Positions 33,324 to 44,212 of a stretch of DNA of 64,000 nt are shown here, in pieces. The first letter of the stretch is position 1, and each line of letters opens with the position of its first letter. The stretch is from assembly GCA_008692225.1 (NCBI GenBank), contig VICG01000003.1, forward strand, positions 1,481,501-1,545,500, read 5' to 3'. Source of the DNA: Monilinia fructicola. Lineage: Eukaryota; Ascomycota; Leotiomycetes; Helotiales; Sclerotiniaceae. A model generated the notes under the pieces. That model was not told the origin of the DNA and did no database searches. It saw nothing but the letters and a program-made list of their open reading frames with translations. A program made the translations under genes and the position numbers.

Positions 33324-34362
33324 AGTTGCGGCTACGGTGATACTGATTGGCGGATGATACTGTGGTATTTGATATTTTGGAGCTCAAGTAGCTCAATTCT
33401 ATTGATGTATTGTTTCTTATTGAATGATTTCTAACCTGATGCACGGGAGATGGGATACCTGGGGAAGATGGGGCTTCGTGTATGTACTGTATCTGAGTTG
33501 CCCTCTTTTTTATCTTGGTTCATGAATGATGACTGAGTTAGATATAATTATTGTCGGTCCACTTCAAGTTCTGGGACCATGAGTAAACCGAAATCACTAT
33601 TTTCTTAAATAAATGAACGAAAAATGTTAAATTTTTGTAGAATATGATTCTTTCAACCATTCTTCAAATTGCTTGAATGAGGATAAAGAATATCCTAGCA
33701 ACTACTCAAAGAGATAAAGAAACTCGAATTCATGTTCAAAACATTTAGTACCTAAAAGCAAATAGATCTACATAGCAAAATAAAAGAAGGAGTTAGATCA
33801 GCAAACCTAGAATACAGTTTCGAATCCTCAAATTGCTTAGTTAATTAGTCAATAAACGACATCATAGTACTTAATTTTGGCCAAGTAAATTTTGAGACTG
33901 CCGAATTCGTTACCTTACTATTTTCTATTTTATATAAAATTATGCATTGATTCTTGATGCTATTCGAACTTGTCTGATCTCGCTTTCATCTATCAGAAGT
34001 TTCATTAACGTTGTCCCCACTATATTGGCCAATAAAATTCGAGGACAACACCAACTTGTATATCTAAAAATAATGAATATTGTCTATTCGTCTAACCCTA
34101 GACTTGATCGCTTGTCTCTGAGGCGTTTCTGGGTTGTAGCGAATCCTAGTCATGTTAACGTAAGTGAGGACAATACAAGAACAGTCTCGGGGAACATAGT
34201 ACTTAAGTTGATCCCTTGTTCTTTTTGATGAGTTTCAATTGTTTCTATTAAGATAAGTTATCAATCTGGACACTTACAGAAACACGTAACCTCACGAAGA
34301 TATCAACATCAACTGAAACACACCCCTTCAGATAACAATTCATCAGAGCAAATACATCCACG
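33324..34362. other. Intergenic, AT-rich
   Basis: A 93-codon ORF at 33947-34228 on the plus strand has plausible composition but no domain or partner. I do not call it a gene. Confidence 0.35.
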
Positions 34363-34713
34363 ATGTGTCTCTATGTCTGTCATACTCACACCTGCCCTCA
34401 TATATCCTATATTGCCCATCCCTGCAAGCCCAAGGTACATCCACCCACCTGTCCATACCGGACAAAGGAAACAAAGCACTTGAACCGAGTGTGTGGACGT
34501 TGTTTGAACGCCCAAGGGATTTTCATCAAGGAGGATTCGATCAATAAAGCAAAGGCAAGAAGACTCAGCCAGGCTGCAGAACTCAGGAAAAGTAGAATCG
34601 AAGATCAAAAGCTCCATGTGAAAAGGATGAAGCAAGTAGAGAAGTATGTGAAGCAAGAAAAAAAGCCTCATAAGAAGAGAACGGATGAGGCCTGTGGATG
34701 TGTGGTTTCGTGA
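34363..34713 (+). CDS. Cys/His-rich miniature protein A, putative zinc binder
   Basis: A single exon of 116 residues. The N-terminal 47 residues hold C2, C6, C11-P-H13, HPC at 19-21, C30-P and C44-x2-C47. This gives C-x-H-x5-H-P-C-x8-C-P-x12-C-x2-C, enough ligands for two zinc ions. The rest is a Lys/Arg/Glu-rich helix (AKARRLSQAAELRKSRIEDQ) ending in CGCVVS. There is no signal peptide. The gene at 36.8 kb repeats the same spacing, which supports both as real genes. The role is unknown; a nuclear or ribosome-linked factor is possible because of the basic tail. Confidence 0.65.
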   Translation: MCLYVCHTHTCPHISYIAHPCKPKVHPPTCPYRTKETKHLNRVCGRCLNAQGIFIKEDSINKAKARRLSQAAELRKSRIEDQKLHVKRMKQVEKYVKQEKKPHKKRTDEACGCVVS

Positions 34714-35763
34714 AAGACAATAAGTTCTGTAGGAATGCGTCGAGCATGAGAATAGATATCTGTCTCAATGTCTGACTTGAGAACTTGATTTAGCTGACGT
34801 TTCATTCAATGATCAACCTAATATTTTTTTAAAAACTCGACCGTAACGCTTTCGTGATATAATGCAAAGGGAAATTGGGAATATAAATCGTGAACATAAT
34901 TATACGCGCGTGACTATATGCGTGACTTGAAATGCTAATTAGAAAGAGGTCATTGCCGTAGGGTTAAGGTTGTCCATATTCTCATGTCATTCTAGATACC
35001 ATTCCCAATGAAAATGTGTGCAATGGAGGAGATGATTAGTATTGAAGATCGATAATTACCACTGATGCCGAGTGACTTATCACCCATGATTTGAAATTTG
35101 GGTGGTATCGAAATAGGCTTAACCCCCTGATTTACCTGTACTTATAAGCGAGAAGCGAAAAAATTCCTCATTGTAGTTTTCTCTCGTGGTTGAACCCCTA
35201 AATCTAACCCATTAACCTTATTGCAGTGCCCAGAATGCCTAATAGAACAATTTCAAAATACCAGTCACGTTACGAATCAATTTAATGTTTCAAGATACAA
35301 TTTACGAGCGAATATCTCAACCAGCTCAGTTAACCTTATATATAAAATTAATATTCGGTCGCGTGATAGGTATCTGTAAATACGCTCAAAGAACATCAGG
35401 GGGTAAATTATTAGCAGCTAAGGCTGTGAAATCGATTCAGCTCATACTGAATTTTGTATTGGTGAGTTTGTATCGCGGAGATCAAAACAAGGTCTAATAA
35501 ATCTGAATGACTAGCTGCGGGGAAACGAATGATAAGTACTAAGCGATTCTTCCGAGCTCCGGCTTACAACCGGATATACGGTCCGCATAAGCGGGGTATC
35601 TCGACACGTATTCTGACTCGTTCCTCATTCACCACCGTGACTACTATAAATGAAGTACTTTTGGTCATTCAAAGCGACTCAATTTGAACTATCATTGTAC
35701 ATTATATCATACCCATCTGAAACTCATTTATACAACTTCGTCTTACTTCAGCACAAATTAAAT
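34714..35763. other. Intergenic and 5' flank of the DUF1349 gene
   Basis: No supported gene. The frame just before 35764 is open but begins with leader-like sequence. Confidence 0.45.
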
Positions 35764-36342
35764 ATGTCTCCCACCAAAACACCCTTCACTATAACAGCCT
35801 CTTCATCAACCGATATTTGGCGCAAACCCCCTACTACTGATAGTTTCAATGCACCCACCAATATGGCCCCGAATATTCCCCTTACTTCTTTCCTATCATC
35901 CAAGATATCGTTCTCGCTTCCTTGCAAATATCGTTACGACCAAGGGGGCCTTCTTCTCCATCTCACCAAAGCTGGCTCTAAGGATCGCTGGCTAAAGACT
36001 GGGGTTGAGTTTTACAATGACAAACCCTTTGTAAGCACTGTTGGATGTGATAATTTTGCAGATTGGAGCATCTACCCGACTGGTCTTGATGCAAGTAAGA
36101 ATGTTGAGGTCACGGTCGAGGTTAGAAGAGAGGGTGATGAGAATGGGAAGGGGTTATGGGTTTATTGGGTCAAAGATGGAGAAAGAATACCAATTAGGGA
36201 AGTCGCATGGTTCTTTGACGCTGAAGAGGAGTGGGATATTGGAGTAGGGGCGATGGCTTGTAGGCCTGCTCAAGAGGGTGCTACAAATGGCGAAAATTTA
36301 GAAGTGACATTCTGGGACTTTGAGTTGAAGCAGAAAGAATGA
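35764..36342 (+). CDS. DUF1349 (REE1-like concanavalin-type beta-sandwich) protein
   Basis: 192 residues from the ATG at 35764 (MSPTKTPFTITAS); the upstream in-frame Met at 35650 would add a non-conserved leader. The fold signature is clear: DIWRKPPTTDSFNAP, FSLPCKYRYDQGGLLLHL, RWLKTGVEFYNDKPFVSTVG, ADWSIYP, VYWVKDG and EEEWDIGVGAMACRP. Family members are cytosolic lectin-like proteins; the yeast relative Ree1 modulates galactose metabolism through enolase. The biochemical role in filamentous fungi is not known. No signal peptide or introns. Confidence 0.88.
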   Translation: MSPTKTPFTITASSSTDIWRKPPTTDSFNAPTNMAPNIPLTSFLSSKISFSLPCKYRYDQGGLLLHLTKAGSKDRWLKTGVEFYNDKPFVSTVGCDNFADWSIYPTGLDASKNVEVTVEVRREGDENGKGLWVYWVKDGERIPIREVAWFFDAEEEWDIGVGAMACRPAQEGATNGENLEVTFWDFELKQKE

Positions 36343-36781
36343 TTGCTTTCGAGATTCATTATTATCTTCAAAAAGTTACTTTCGCAGGGGACAACTATCA
36401 TTTTTATGTTGATCGAAGTCTCAAACAACTTTATGTCTGTAGAGATTGGCGTACTATTAAAAGCGCTCTGATACCATACAATCTTAACTGACCTTCCCGA
36501 AATCTAAACCGATACTATAAGAATGAGAAGTGCCGGATATGAATAATGCATTGTTCCATATCATGGAAGATCGTATATCAGTATCTATGAACAAATCTTG
36601 AACGGATCTCAAACAACTACTGCACGAGTGATATAAACACCCACATTTCATCACTTTTACAAAAACAATTTCTAGCTCTCCAAACACGCAACTCCTCAAT
36701 TAACCAACAAGTCGAGCAACCAACATCTCACGAAATCAACAACTCACTCAACCAGCAACTCAACCAACCAATACAGACATC
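36343..36781. other. Intergenic, short
   Basis: It ends in a CAACA-rich leader (36690-36775) before the next start, typical of a fungal 5' UTR. Confidence 0.4.
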
Positions 36782-37003
36782 ATGTGTCAAGTACGCCACA
36801 CCACCTACAGAGGCTGCGGTCATGTGATCGCACGCACCCACCCCTGTGCCCGACAAAACACCACCCAGGGCTCAATTCAAGCTTGTCCGCTTTACCGTCT
36901 GGTACAAAGCATCCTGTCGAACTTATGTATTGAGTGCAAGCGTGCGGCTGAAGCAGCTCTAGCGGCTCAAGAAGGTCAAGCAGGTCAAGCAGGCCAAGCA
37001 TGA
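36782..37003 (+). CDS. Cys/His-rich miniature protein B, putative zinc binder
   Basis: A single exon of 73 residues starting MCQVRHTTYRGCGH. Ligand pattern: C2, C12-x-H14-x5-HPC (20-22), x12, C35-P, x12, C49-x2-C52. The block from CxH to HPC and the final CP-x12-C-x2-C match protein A at 34.4 kb exactly in spacing. The C-terminus is an Ala/Gln/Gly repeat (GQAGQAGQA). There is no signal peptide. Together the two genes define a small tandem family in this window. Confidence 0.65.
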   Translation: MCQVRHTTYRGCGHVIARTHPCARQNTTQGSIQACPLYRLVQSILSNLCIECKRAAEAALAAQEGQAGQAGQA

Positions 37004-37208
37004 GCCGCGAGAACTAATCACTGCGGTGAGGACGTTATGGGCTTTCGCATGATACATTTGACTCGGATGAGCCACAGAAGGTCTCGGAGATGTGCTGGCA
37101 GATTGTTACATCCTTATGCGAGTGCATGAGCGAACAAAATAGCCAGCGATCGATGATGGGATGAGGTAGTGAGCGAATGATAGGTAGGTAGGTACCTACA
37201 TGCATTGT

Positions 37209-37329
37209 GTTCTTTGTCTTTTCTTTCTTTAACCAACAAAAAATCCCAAAAAAACATTGTTTGCTTTTTGTTCTTTGTCAGATTCTTTCTTTAATCAACA
37301 AGAATTCCAAGAAACGTTTGTTTGTTTTT
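37209..37329. repeat. Two imperfect direct copies of a 60-bp unit
   Basis: Copies at 37209-37269 and 37270-37329 both begin GTTCTTTGTC, pass through TTCTTTCTTTAA, and end in TTTGTTTGTTTTT or TTGTTTGCTTTTT. They differ by scattered substitutions. Confidence 0.75.
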
Positions 37330-38325
37330 CCCAAGTCACTCAGAAAGCAAAAAACAGATCATTGGGTAGAGACAATTCAGTATCTAGATAGCAAGCTATA
37401 GAACACGAAACAATAGAAAAAGAAATTTCCTTGAAACAATTAGACCACCAGAATATACATTGTGATGAAACAAATGTGACATGAAAAAACAACCAGTGGT
37501 TATTATCTGAATCTTGAATCGTCCAGGTGGTCATTCATGCACAAGATGAAAGTAAGATCTTACCCAAGAAAATATGATAATACACCACAACGCAATACTT
37601 ATCCCACAGAAATGCCCTTGTATCAGAAACACCAAGTATGACTACAAATCTGATTTTATTTGGCTTGAAGGATGCAATATTTGCCCATGCAGTAAAAAAG
37701 TGAAGGGCCGGTACGTAATGTGCGATATTTGAAGCCTTTGTGTATAAGCGCGTGGGCAAACATGGAGCTGTCAATGTAGCACATAATATAAGTCAAAATT
37801 ACGATAGGTGGAGTAGAGGTAATAGTAAAAGTACAAATATCGTAGTGATGGTCAAATATAGGAGATGAAGATAAATTATCATGCTAAGCTATAGGATGGT
37901 AGAATTTAAATACTCTACATAAGTCAATATGATCAGGAATCCTATATGGGTCTCACAAAATACAAGAGTGAACTATGATGATTGGGGGCGAGCTATGCTC
38001 GAGAGTGTATTTTAAAGCCTCTGGTTTTTTTGATCAATGAAATAGTTGAAATGGTAAGATCTTACCAAAAAAGATGTCCTCTCTGAGAGATAGGTGGTCT
38101 GCCTAGCTATAGCTTGGATGGGTCCTATGACAATATCTTGTATCTTTTAACAATAACAATTTAAACAATGAATTTGATTTGCACAGACAACATAACTTCC
38201 TGTTTCGATAGATCATTTTATATACTACGATGATAAAATATGAATACTAGAATGCTAATGACAGAATTGCGAAACGATGTGACCAAAAACATTTGAGTAA
38301 GAGAGATAGACGAAATGTCATTGAA
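37330..38325. other. Intergenic downstream of the adenylation gene
   Basis: I looked for remains of a carrier or reductase domain on the minus strand and found none. It is AT-rich with stops in all frames. Confidence 0.45.
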
Positions 38326-40112
38326 TCAGTTCTTGCTTGAAAATTCTGCATATACATCATCAATCTCAGCCTGATGCTGTCTTATGCAAGCAGATCTGAC
38401 GATAGTTCCTTTAGCGGCCCTTTCAAACCTCTTATTATTTTTTACCACCATGACCAAGCCTCTTTCAACTCTAGCATGTTCTGGAACTGTGGAGTTGGCT
38501 TTTTCAATATCGGGCCATACCATTGCTACCAAATCTTCCTCTTTTAATTCTGAGCCTTCTTTTGGTTCCAGTAAGATGCCACAAAGGTTTCTCCCTTCTC
38601 CAAAAACAAGGCAACCGTTCAGCAGTAGGTGTGATTGTAGCAAGGTCTCAATGTGGAGAGGATTGACTTTATGGGCATTGGAAAGGATTAATAGATCGTC
38701 AATACGGTTCTCGAATTTCCACAGTGGTCCGACTCCCCCGGGAAGTGGACCATCGTAACGACGTAGAATATCCCTGGTCCTCCATTTTGTCTTATCAGGA
38801 GCCATGTTGAAAACAGGCTGACTCCAAGCGAGGGCAGGATCAGTATATTTATGCACCACTACTTCGCAGAGTGGGGATTCTGGCGTTATTGGCTCCAGTT
38901 CTGGTGCAAATTGTGGATGGAATTCGATATATGACCAATGTGATCTTGGTGGTACAAGAAGAGGAAGCAGGCAAGTTTCAGTCGATCCGAAGATTTGCCA
39001 CAGAATAGCGTCGGTATGACTTATAATGAAGTCTCCCGTTTTCTGGGACAATGGGCCTTCTTGTGGATTAATAAGGAGTTTGGTGACAAATTACAGGGAG
39101 GTTTCTTACCTCCAAGCCAGCAGATATGTTTCAACGCAGCGATCTCTTCTCTCAGATCTTGGCTGTAATCGAGAAATAATTGTTCTGTAACACTTGGTGC
39201 ATTGATGACTCCATGAATTGGGAGGACTTTCATGATATCATGCAATATCTTTCCACTGGAAGGTATATCTGGCGGTCCACAAACAAAAGTTGAACCCAAC
39301 GCAATAGCTGTGAATGCTAGTATGAGACCAGACCCATGAAAAAAGCTACATCCACACAAGAGTAATTTGTCTTTGCCTAATAGTTTAAAGCCTGCTGCAG
39401 TTCGTCCGGGGACGTCTGGAAATAGTGTAGTGTTGTAGATAAAGCCACGGAGATAGGCATGACTGCAATATTTTGGTTTCGGCGCACCAGTAGAACCTGA
39501 TGTATGAATAATGAGAACTATCTCATCTTTATGTGTATCCCAACTCTTTGTGTATGAATATGGTTCGGTATTTTCGATTGTCATTTCCTGCAGGCTTGGT
39601 ATCTCGTGAATCTTCAAACCTGGAACCGCGCCAATAATAATTGAAGCCAGTTCCGAGTACTGCGATGCGTAGAGGAGTTTCGAGCATTTCGTTGCTGTGA
39701 GTAATGAAATAGTATTTACTAATGCATTTCGGGGACTAGGCAAAAGAAGGGGATTTCCGGTCTTCATAGCAGCAATTTCCATAATCGGATAGCGAAAGTC
39801 CTGTGATCCAATAAAAGCGAGGGTCTCAGTCGAGGAATCATTGCATATATGACTGTCAATCCAATGAGCTGTAAAGTCTACCGCTTTCAAGAGCTGTCTG
39901 GTAGTCAGTTGGTTAAAGCCCTTGGAAATATCAGACGTTTTTGCTACAATTGCGACAATTCGTTGTGGGTCATGGAGTGCTTCTTCTTCGAGTATGTGTG
40001 GAAGGAGTCTGTTTGCTCGACTGAGTGCTGAATCAGAAGGATATGCTTCAACGTGACCAGACACTCGGTCGAAATTCCCCCAACCGTTCGTCGCTTGTCT
40101 TTCGGAGGTCAT
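38326..40112 (-). CDS. Stand-alone AMP-binding (NRPS-like adenylation) enzyme
   Basis: Exons 40112-39110 and 39056-38326 are joined over a 53-nt intron (GTAAGA...GAAG), giving 577 residues. The start is the ATG at 40112; the frame upstream has only TTG. Adenylation hallmarks: the P-loop LIIHTSGSTGAPKP (about 200-213), SFFHGSGLILAFTAIALGS, LGG|PLSQKTGD (spanning the splice), QIFGSTET, KWRTRDILRRYDG, FENRIDDLLILSNAHKVNP, and the invariant Lys in RAAKGT (about 550). Such enzymes activate a carboxylic acid as the acyl-adenylate. Fungal NRPS-like proteins normally continue with carrier and thioester-reductase domains (about 1000 residues); here the protein stops 27 residues after the Lys. It may pass its product to coenzyme A or to a separate carrier, or it may be a truncated descendant. 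No other biosynthetic genes lie nearby. Confidence 0.88.
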
Positions 40113-41244
40113 TTTGGATATTGATTCTCTAAGTTCCAAAAAAAGTATTAAATCGTAGTGGAGATTGAACCATTAAATATATCGCTTCAATGTCATCCTA
40201 GCGGTCGGCAATTGTAGCTAATACATCTGCATGAAAGTGGTACATGCCCCAATGTAGCGCTACAGTTCATCATTGTAACCAACGATATTCTTGATTTGCG
40301 AATGACCAGTAAACATTTGCGCTTATTGGGCAAAGACTGTTGAACCATACATTAGTGTTAACTAACACAGCTTTAGTGCTCACTTGAGACCAGTATAGGA
40401 GATTAGATTCTGACGAGACGACACGAAGAAGGGGTGTGGTTGTGACATTAGAAGCGTTCACATTGACTAGGCAACTTTTGGTTGAAAGGGAGAGGCCAGT
40501 ACACTCAGGTTTCCCCTGCAGTCATAACTTGCTAGGACACTGACTATTGCACAATTGTACTTGTCTTTGAAGCTGGCCTCCGAAAGTAAAACAGAGTGCA
40601 TTTCTCCAGCTACTACATGAATGAGCCTGTACAATCATAATATGCACCATGTCTACCATATATCCATTGAGTTGTGCATCTAGGTGAACGAAAGGTCTTC
40701 TTCGAGCAAATTGGCGCCCTTTGAACGATGTTTTCTTTTTTTGCCCCGTAAAAACATTCTTGTATCATTTATCATTTCATATTCTGCGCAGAAAATTTGA
40801 ACAAGACATATATATGGGATGTGATTTGGAAGTGATTTGAATGTGATGTTGATGTGATTCTGATGCGATTTTGATGTCAGAAAAAGATTTTAGAAGGCAC
40901 AAGTCGGCGATTTCTCAGATTTCTCGGCGACCCTACTGCTTACTAAGCCAAAGCCGAAGTCAACAGCCAACGCAAAACACCCCACCGCCACCACCACCAC
41001 AACCACCACCCTTGTAATTGAACCTCGCCGATCTCAAGAACCACTTGAGCATCCAATGGCATGATACATATAGTTGAGAATTAATTGATCTTGCCCCACA
41101 AAATGACAAATTTACAATCCATCTAATATATCTTGAACGATTGCAAGCTCTCCAGCTGGAGGAGAAGAAGCTCTGCTCCATAAGCAGTAGACAAACCCTC
41201 GAAAGAAGAAATCGCAATACATAAGGCCCAAAAACTATCCCACA
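40113..41244. other. Intergenic between divergent genes
   Basis: It contains GATGTGATT-type short repeats (40820-40880) and a CCACCACCA run (40980-41008). No coding pattern is supported. Confidence 0.45.
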
Positions 41245-41530
41245 ATGTGTAGACAAACAAGCTGTCCGACCTGCCGTATGATTCTCACACCTCCCCTCTT
41301 ATCTCACTCACATCACACTGACATGTATAACAGAGAAGCAAACCTGGGTTGGCTGTGGCTTGCACTTACCGTCCGTCTTCTCCTCCATTTCAGCCGATCA
41401 AAGATGTACATGCGTACCCAAGTTTGAGAAGGATGGTGTAGATTATCCTCCGAAAGTTGGTACCGGAAGAGCACAGGATTCTGGAGAGGAGGGAGATATT
41501 GTTATTCACGACTTGAAGAGAGATACATGA
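41245..41530 (+). CDS. Cys-rich miniature protein C (MC-CPTC type), two exons
   Basis: Exon 1 is only 31 nt (41245-41275). The intron is 41276-41333 (GTATGA...ACAG, CTGAC branch) and exon 2 is 41334-41530. The product is 75 residues: MCRQTSCPTC, then Q, KQTWVGCGLHLPSVFSSIS, then QRCTCVP and an acidic tail. Unspliced, the frame would read a hydrophobic stretch; spliced, it gives the pattern MC-x4-C-x2-C-x6-C-G-L-H-x12-C-x-C. This matches a widespread family of tiny fungal proteins starting MC..(S/P)TC..WxGCGxH. Probably a zinc-binding fold; the function is unknown. The gene is easily missed because neither exon stands out alone. Confidence 0.75.
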
Positions 41531-42335
41531 CTAGCCGATCTTCTCAGAATATTGGTACCAGTTGGCCTGGGGATTATGGTTTGGATTTGGTGGTCGTGAA
41601 TGCCTAACGTGGTGTTATTTAGTGTGAATGACAGCATCTGGGTTTACCGTCAACTTCTGTGGCTTCCCAAAGCAGGGCGCATCGGTGTTTTTGGTGTGTA
41701 AAAGCTGTAGGGACATGAAGGATCTAAGGTTATATACCTCTTTCTGTGGGTGGCGATTACGATGGTTCGTCAATCCAGTACATATGCTAGTAACTTCCCA
41801 ACTCCTTGAATTACCCTACATAGGTACATTTGTACCTACTTATTAGCTCGAAGGATAATTTCACTAGAGTGCCCTGAGTTGTGAATCGGTCGAAAGTAAC
41901 ATATGGGTATGGGTTTTCTTTTCAGGTATTCAACAGGCTACTTGAGTACTCTTGGACATCGGGTGATGTACAGGGTTTGATCGTTCTTCGCTGTCGTCTG
42001 TCCTCTTCAGAAAATCTGTATCGTGACAAAAGACAAGAGGGCAGCCATATGTTTCTCACCGCATGTCTCTTTTAACTTCGTCTAATATTCTCTATATAAC
42101 TATGAGCTATCTATCCGTAGCTTCATTCTACTCTTGTCATGCATAAACATCCTTTCGCCAGTTTCCCTCGACCTCGCATCTACGAGCACTTGTGGTCTCA
42201 TCTTCGATCCAGGCCAATCTTATGATAGCTCAACCCGTGATAACAGGGATTATAAATATCACAAAAGCTCTTTGGTACGGCCATGTTTTCATCACTATGT
42301 CTTTGGCATGTTGATTTGAAGCTAACAACCTTCAG
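41531..42335. other. Intergenic, no supported gene
   Basis: It ends in GCTAAC...TTCAG (42321-42335), a branch-plus-acceptor that fits the start of the BTB pseudogene. Its upstream exon cannot be located. Confidence 0.4.
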
Positions 42336-42943
42336 CTTGAGAATTGAAATCCATGTTGGAGAAGAGGGATCCATATTTTACGTCCACGAGAACATATTGG
42401 ACGAAGGAATGGTCTTTCCTTATGCTTTTGGAGAAAGATGGCATTATCATAATCGATGATGAAGAACCAGATATGTTTAATATCTTCGTCCATTGGCTCT
42501 ATACCCAACTGTTCCTCAAACAACCAGAAATCAAATCCATCATAGATCTTTGGTTTCTCGCTGTTAGAATACGTTGTCGAAAGCTGCAAAGCTTTGCTAT
42601 GGACGGCATTTAGGATTATTACCGTGGAAAGAGAGGTTGCATCGACTCAAATGACCTGAACTACATTTTTGATTCGGCAAATTCGAATGAGAAAGCCCGA
42701 AAGACATTTTGCGCTGCGTTACTACATCACCAAAACAAACACGAAAGCTGCGAGGTTTTTCGCAAAGCTGTTATGGCCGTGCCAGCTGCTCTCGATCGCT
42801 ACCTTGAGTATGGAGCCACGAATCACGAGGAAGACTCAAGCGGCCATGATCCCCGGATTCGAGACTGTAATCACCGTTTCAATTTCCATTTCCATGATGA
42901 TTACGACAATGACTATGATTGTGGGTTAGAATGCAATGTTTAG
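42336..42943 (+). pseudogene. BTB/POZ protein pseudogene
   Basis: The sequence starts after an intact acceptor and reads LRIEIHVGEEGSIFYVHENI, the first BTB strand and helix. It changes frame at about 42415-42440 and continues DEEPDMFNIFVHWLYTQLF, then LWFLAVRIRCRKLQSFAMDG. A TAG stop at 42611 breaks the frame, after which YYRGKRGCIDSNDLNYIFD and a C-terminal tail (HDPRIRDCNHRFNFHFHDD) follow to a TAG at 42941. The end resembles the BTB gene at 45.4 kb (SDPRIRGDEFPICAFHDH), so the two are likely paralogues. It has at least one frameshift and one nonsense codon. Confidence 0.75.
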
Positions 42944-43410
42944 ATATCATACAGCTTGTGCTCTACTAGTATGCTTTTTTTTGCGGTACCGTTTTCGCTG
43001 TTTTCTTTTGGATTTTCCCCATTCTTTACAAAGAAGCATGAAACTTCGTGCAACTGGCCTAAGCTATCTATGGTTCTTGCATAGGATATCAGTTTGCCTG
43101 CTCGAATCGTGCGGCAAGAATAGCATGGGTGGCGGGGTCTTTTCTATGAAACTGCACGCAATAAATCATCACTAATCATAGTCATTGATTGAGCAAGGCA
43201 TCTGTTTAGTTCCAGGAATTCGAGGCATCAAAATTATCATCAAATTTCCTATGGTTCACTAAATAATTTTCAAGCGCCGAAAAAGTGATAACAGCAATCC
43301 CTTCCTATCCGTCAAACTCCCTGTTCCTTTCTGACCATTCTTTTCCTGCTTTTACTCTCCCTTGAATTCACAGGTATAGCCAAGAGGACTTTTCCTCTCC
43401 ATATCCTCAT

Positions 43411-44085
43411 CTAACAATTATAGTTCAAATAAACACCCCTAGCACCCGCCCCGTTCAAGGCATTAACATACTCAGTCCAGCTAACACTTCCCTGTCCACG
43501 AACCCAATCCGCATATCTAAAGACAAATGATAGTCCTTGACCAGTACCCCCATTGCACGCTTCACTATTAATCACGGCACTCTGCCCGCTAGCCGGAGTG
43601 ATGGTGCCAAAGATTCCAGCGTTGATCTTAGGGCTTATGTTATTGAAAGTGGGAGAATCTGGAAGAGGTGTCGAGACGGTGTAGACGTTGAGAGCTGGGG
43701 AGACTCCAGTGATGGCCGGTGAGTAGTCGGATGGGAAGGTGAGAGTGAGGGAGCAGCCGTATGATCCCGCTGGGAGGGCAGGGAAGGAAATGAGTTCCCA
43801 GAATTGATTGGTGGGGTTTCCTGCGCGATGGGTTAGTTGGAAAGTTCATGGTGGTTCGGACGGAATCATACCATTGCCATCAACATCTTGGCTGATCTTG
43901 ACGGATTTGTCCGTGTTCCATGTGTTTGGATACGCGGTATTTGGATTTGCCTGAGAGAGTTGCACAAGCTGGTTGGGGAAGACTTGTTGGCAAGCGCGTT
44001 TCTCGTTCAAAGCCTCCGGCACAGGAGAAGCTTGTATGAAGCTTGCTGCTCCGACAATAAGGGGAAGAATATTCTTGGACAGCAT
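43411..44085 (-). CDS. Secreted But2-like protein 1
   Basis: Exons 44085-43872 and 43820-43411 with a 51-nt intron (GTATGA, CTAAC branch, GCGCAG) give exactly 207 residues. The N-terminal signal peptide (MLSKNILPLIVGAASFIQAS) is followed by a Lys-Arg pair (NEKRA) that could be a Kex2 site. The mature part shows the But2 C-terminal-type beta-sandwich: NPTNQFWELISFPALPAGSY, CSLTLTFP, LNVYTV, and a last block ending in GVYLNYNC with paired Cys. The domain is named after yeast But2, but in filamentous fungi it marks secreted proteins of unknown role. A related gene lies at 47.5 kb. Confidence 0.85.
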
Positions 44086-44205
44086 TTTGATCTTTTTTTA
44101 AAGATTTTCAAGTGAAAATTTGAAGACTTGTCGTGTATTGTAATGATATGGAACTTTGATTGAAGACGGGGAGAAAACAACATCCCCATCGATCGAAAGC
44201 CGTCA

Positions 44206-44212
44206 TTATATA
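44206..44212 (-). promoter_or_regulatory. TATA box of the But2-like gene 1
   Basis: TATATAA on the minus strand, about 120 nt upstream of the start codon at 44085. The position is plausible for a strongly induced fungal gene. It is a sequence match only. Confidence 0.4.
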
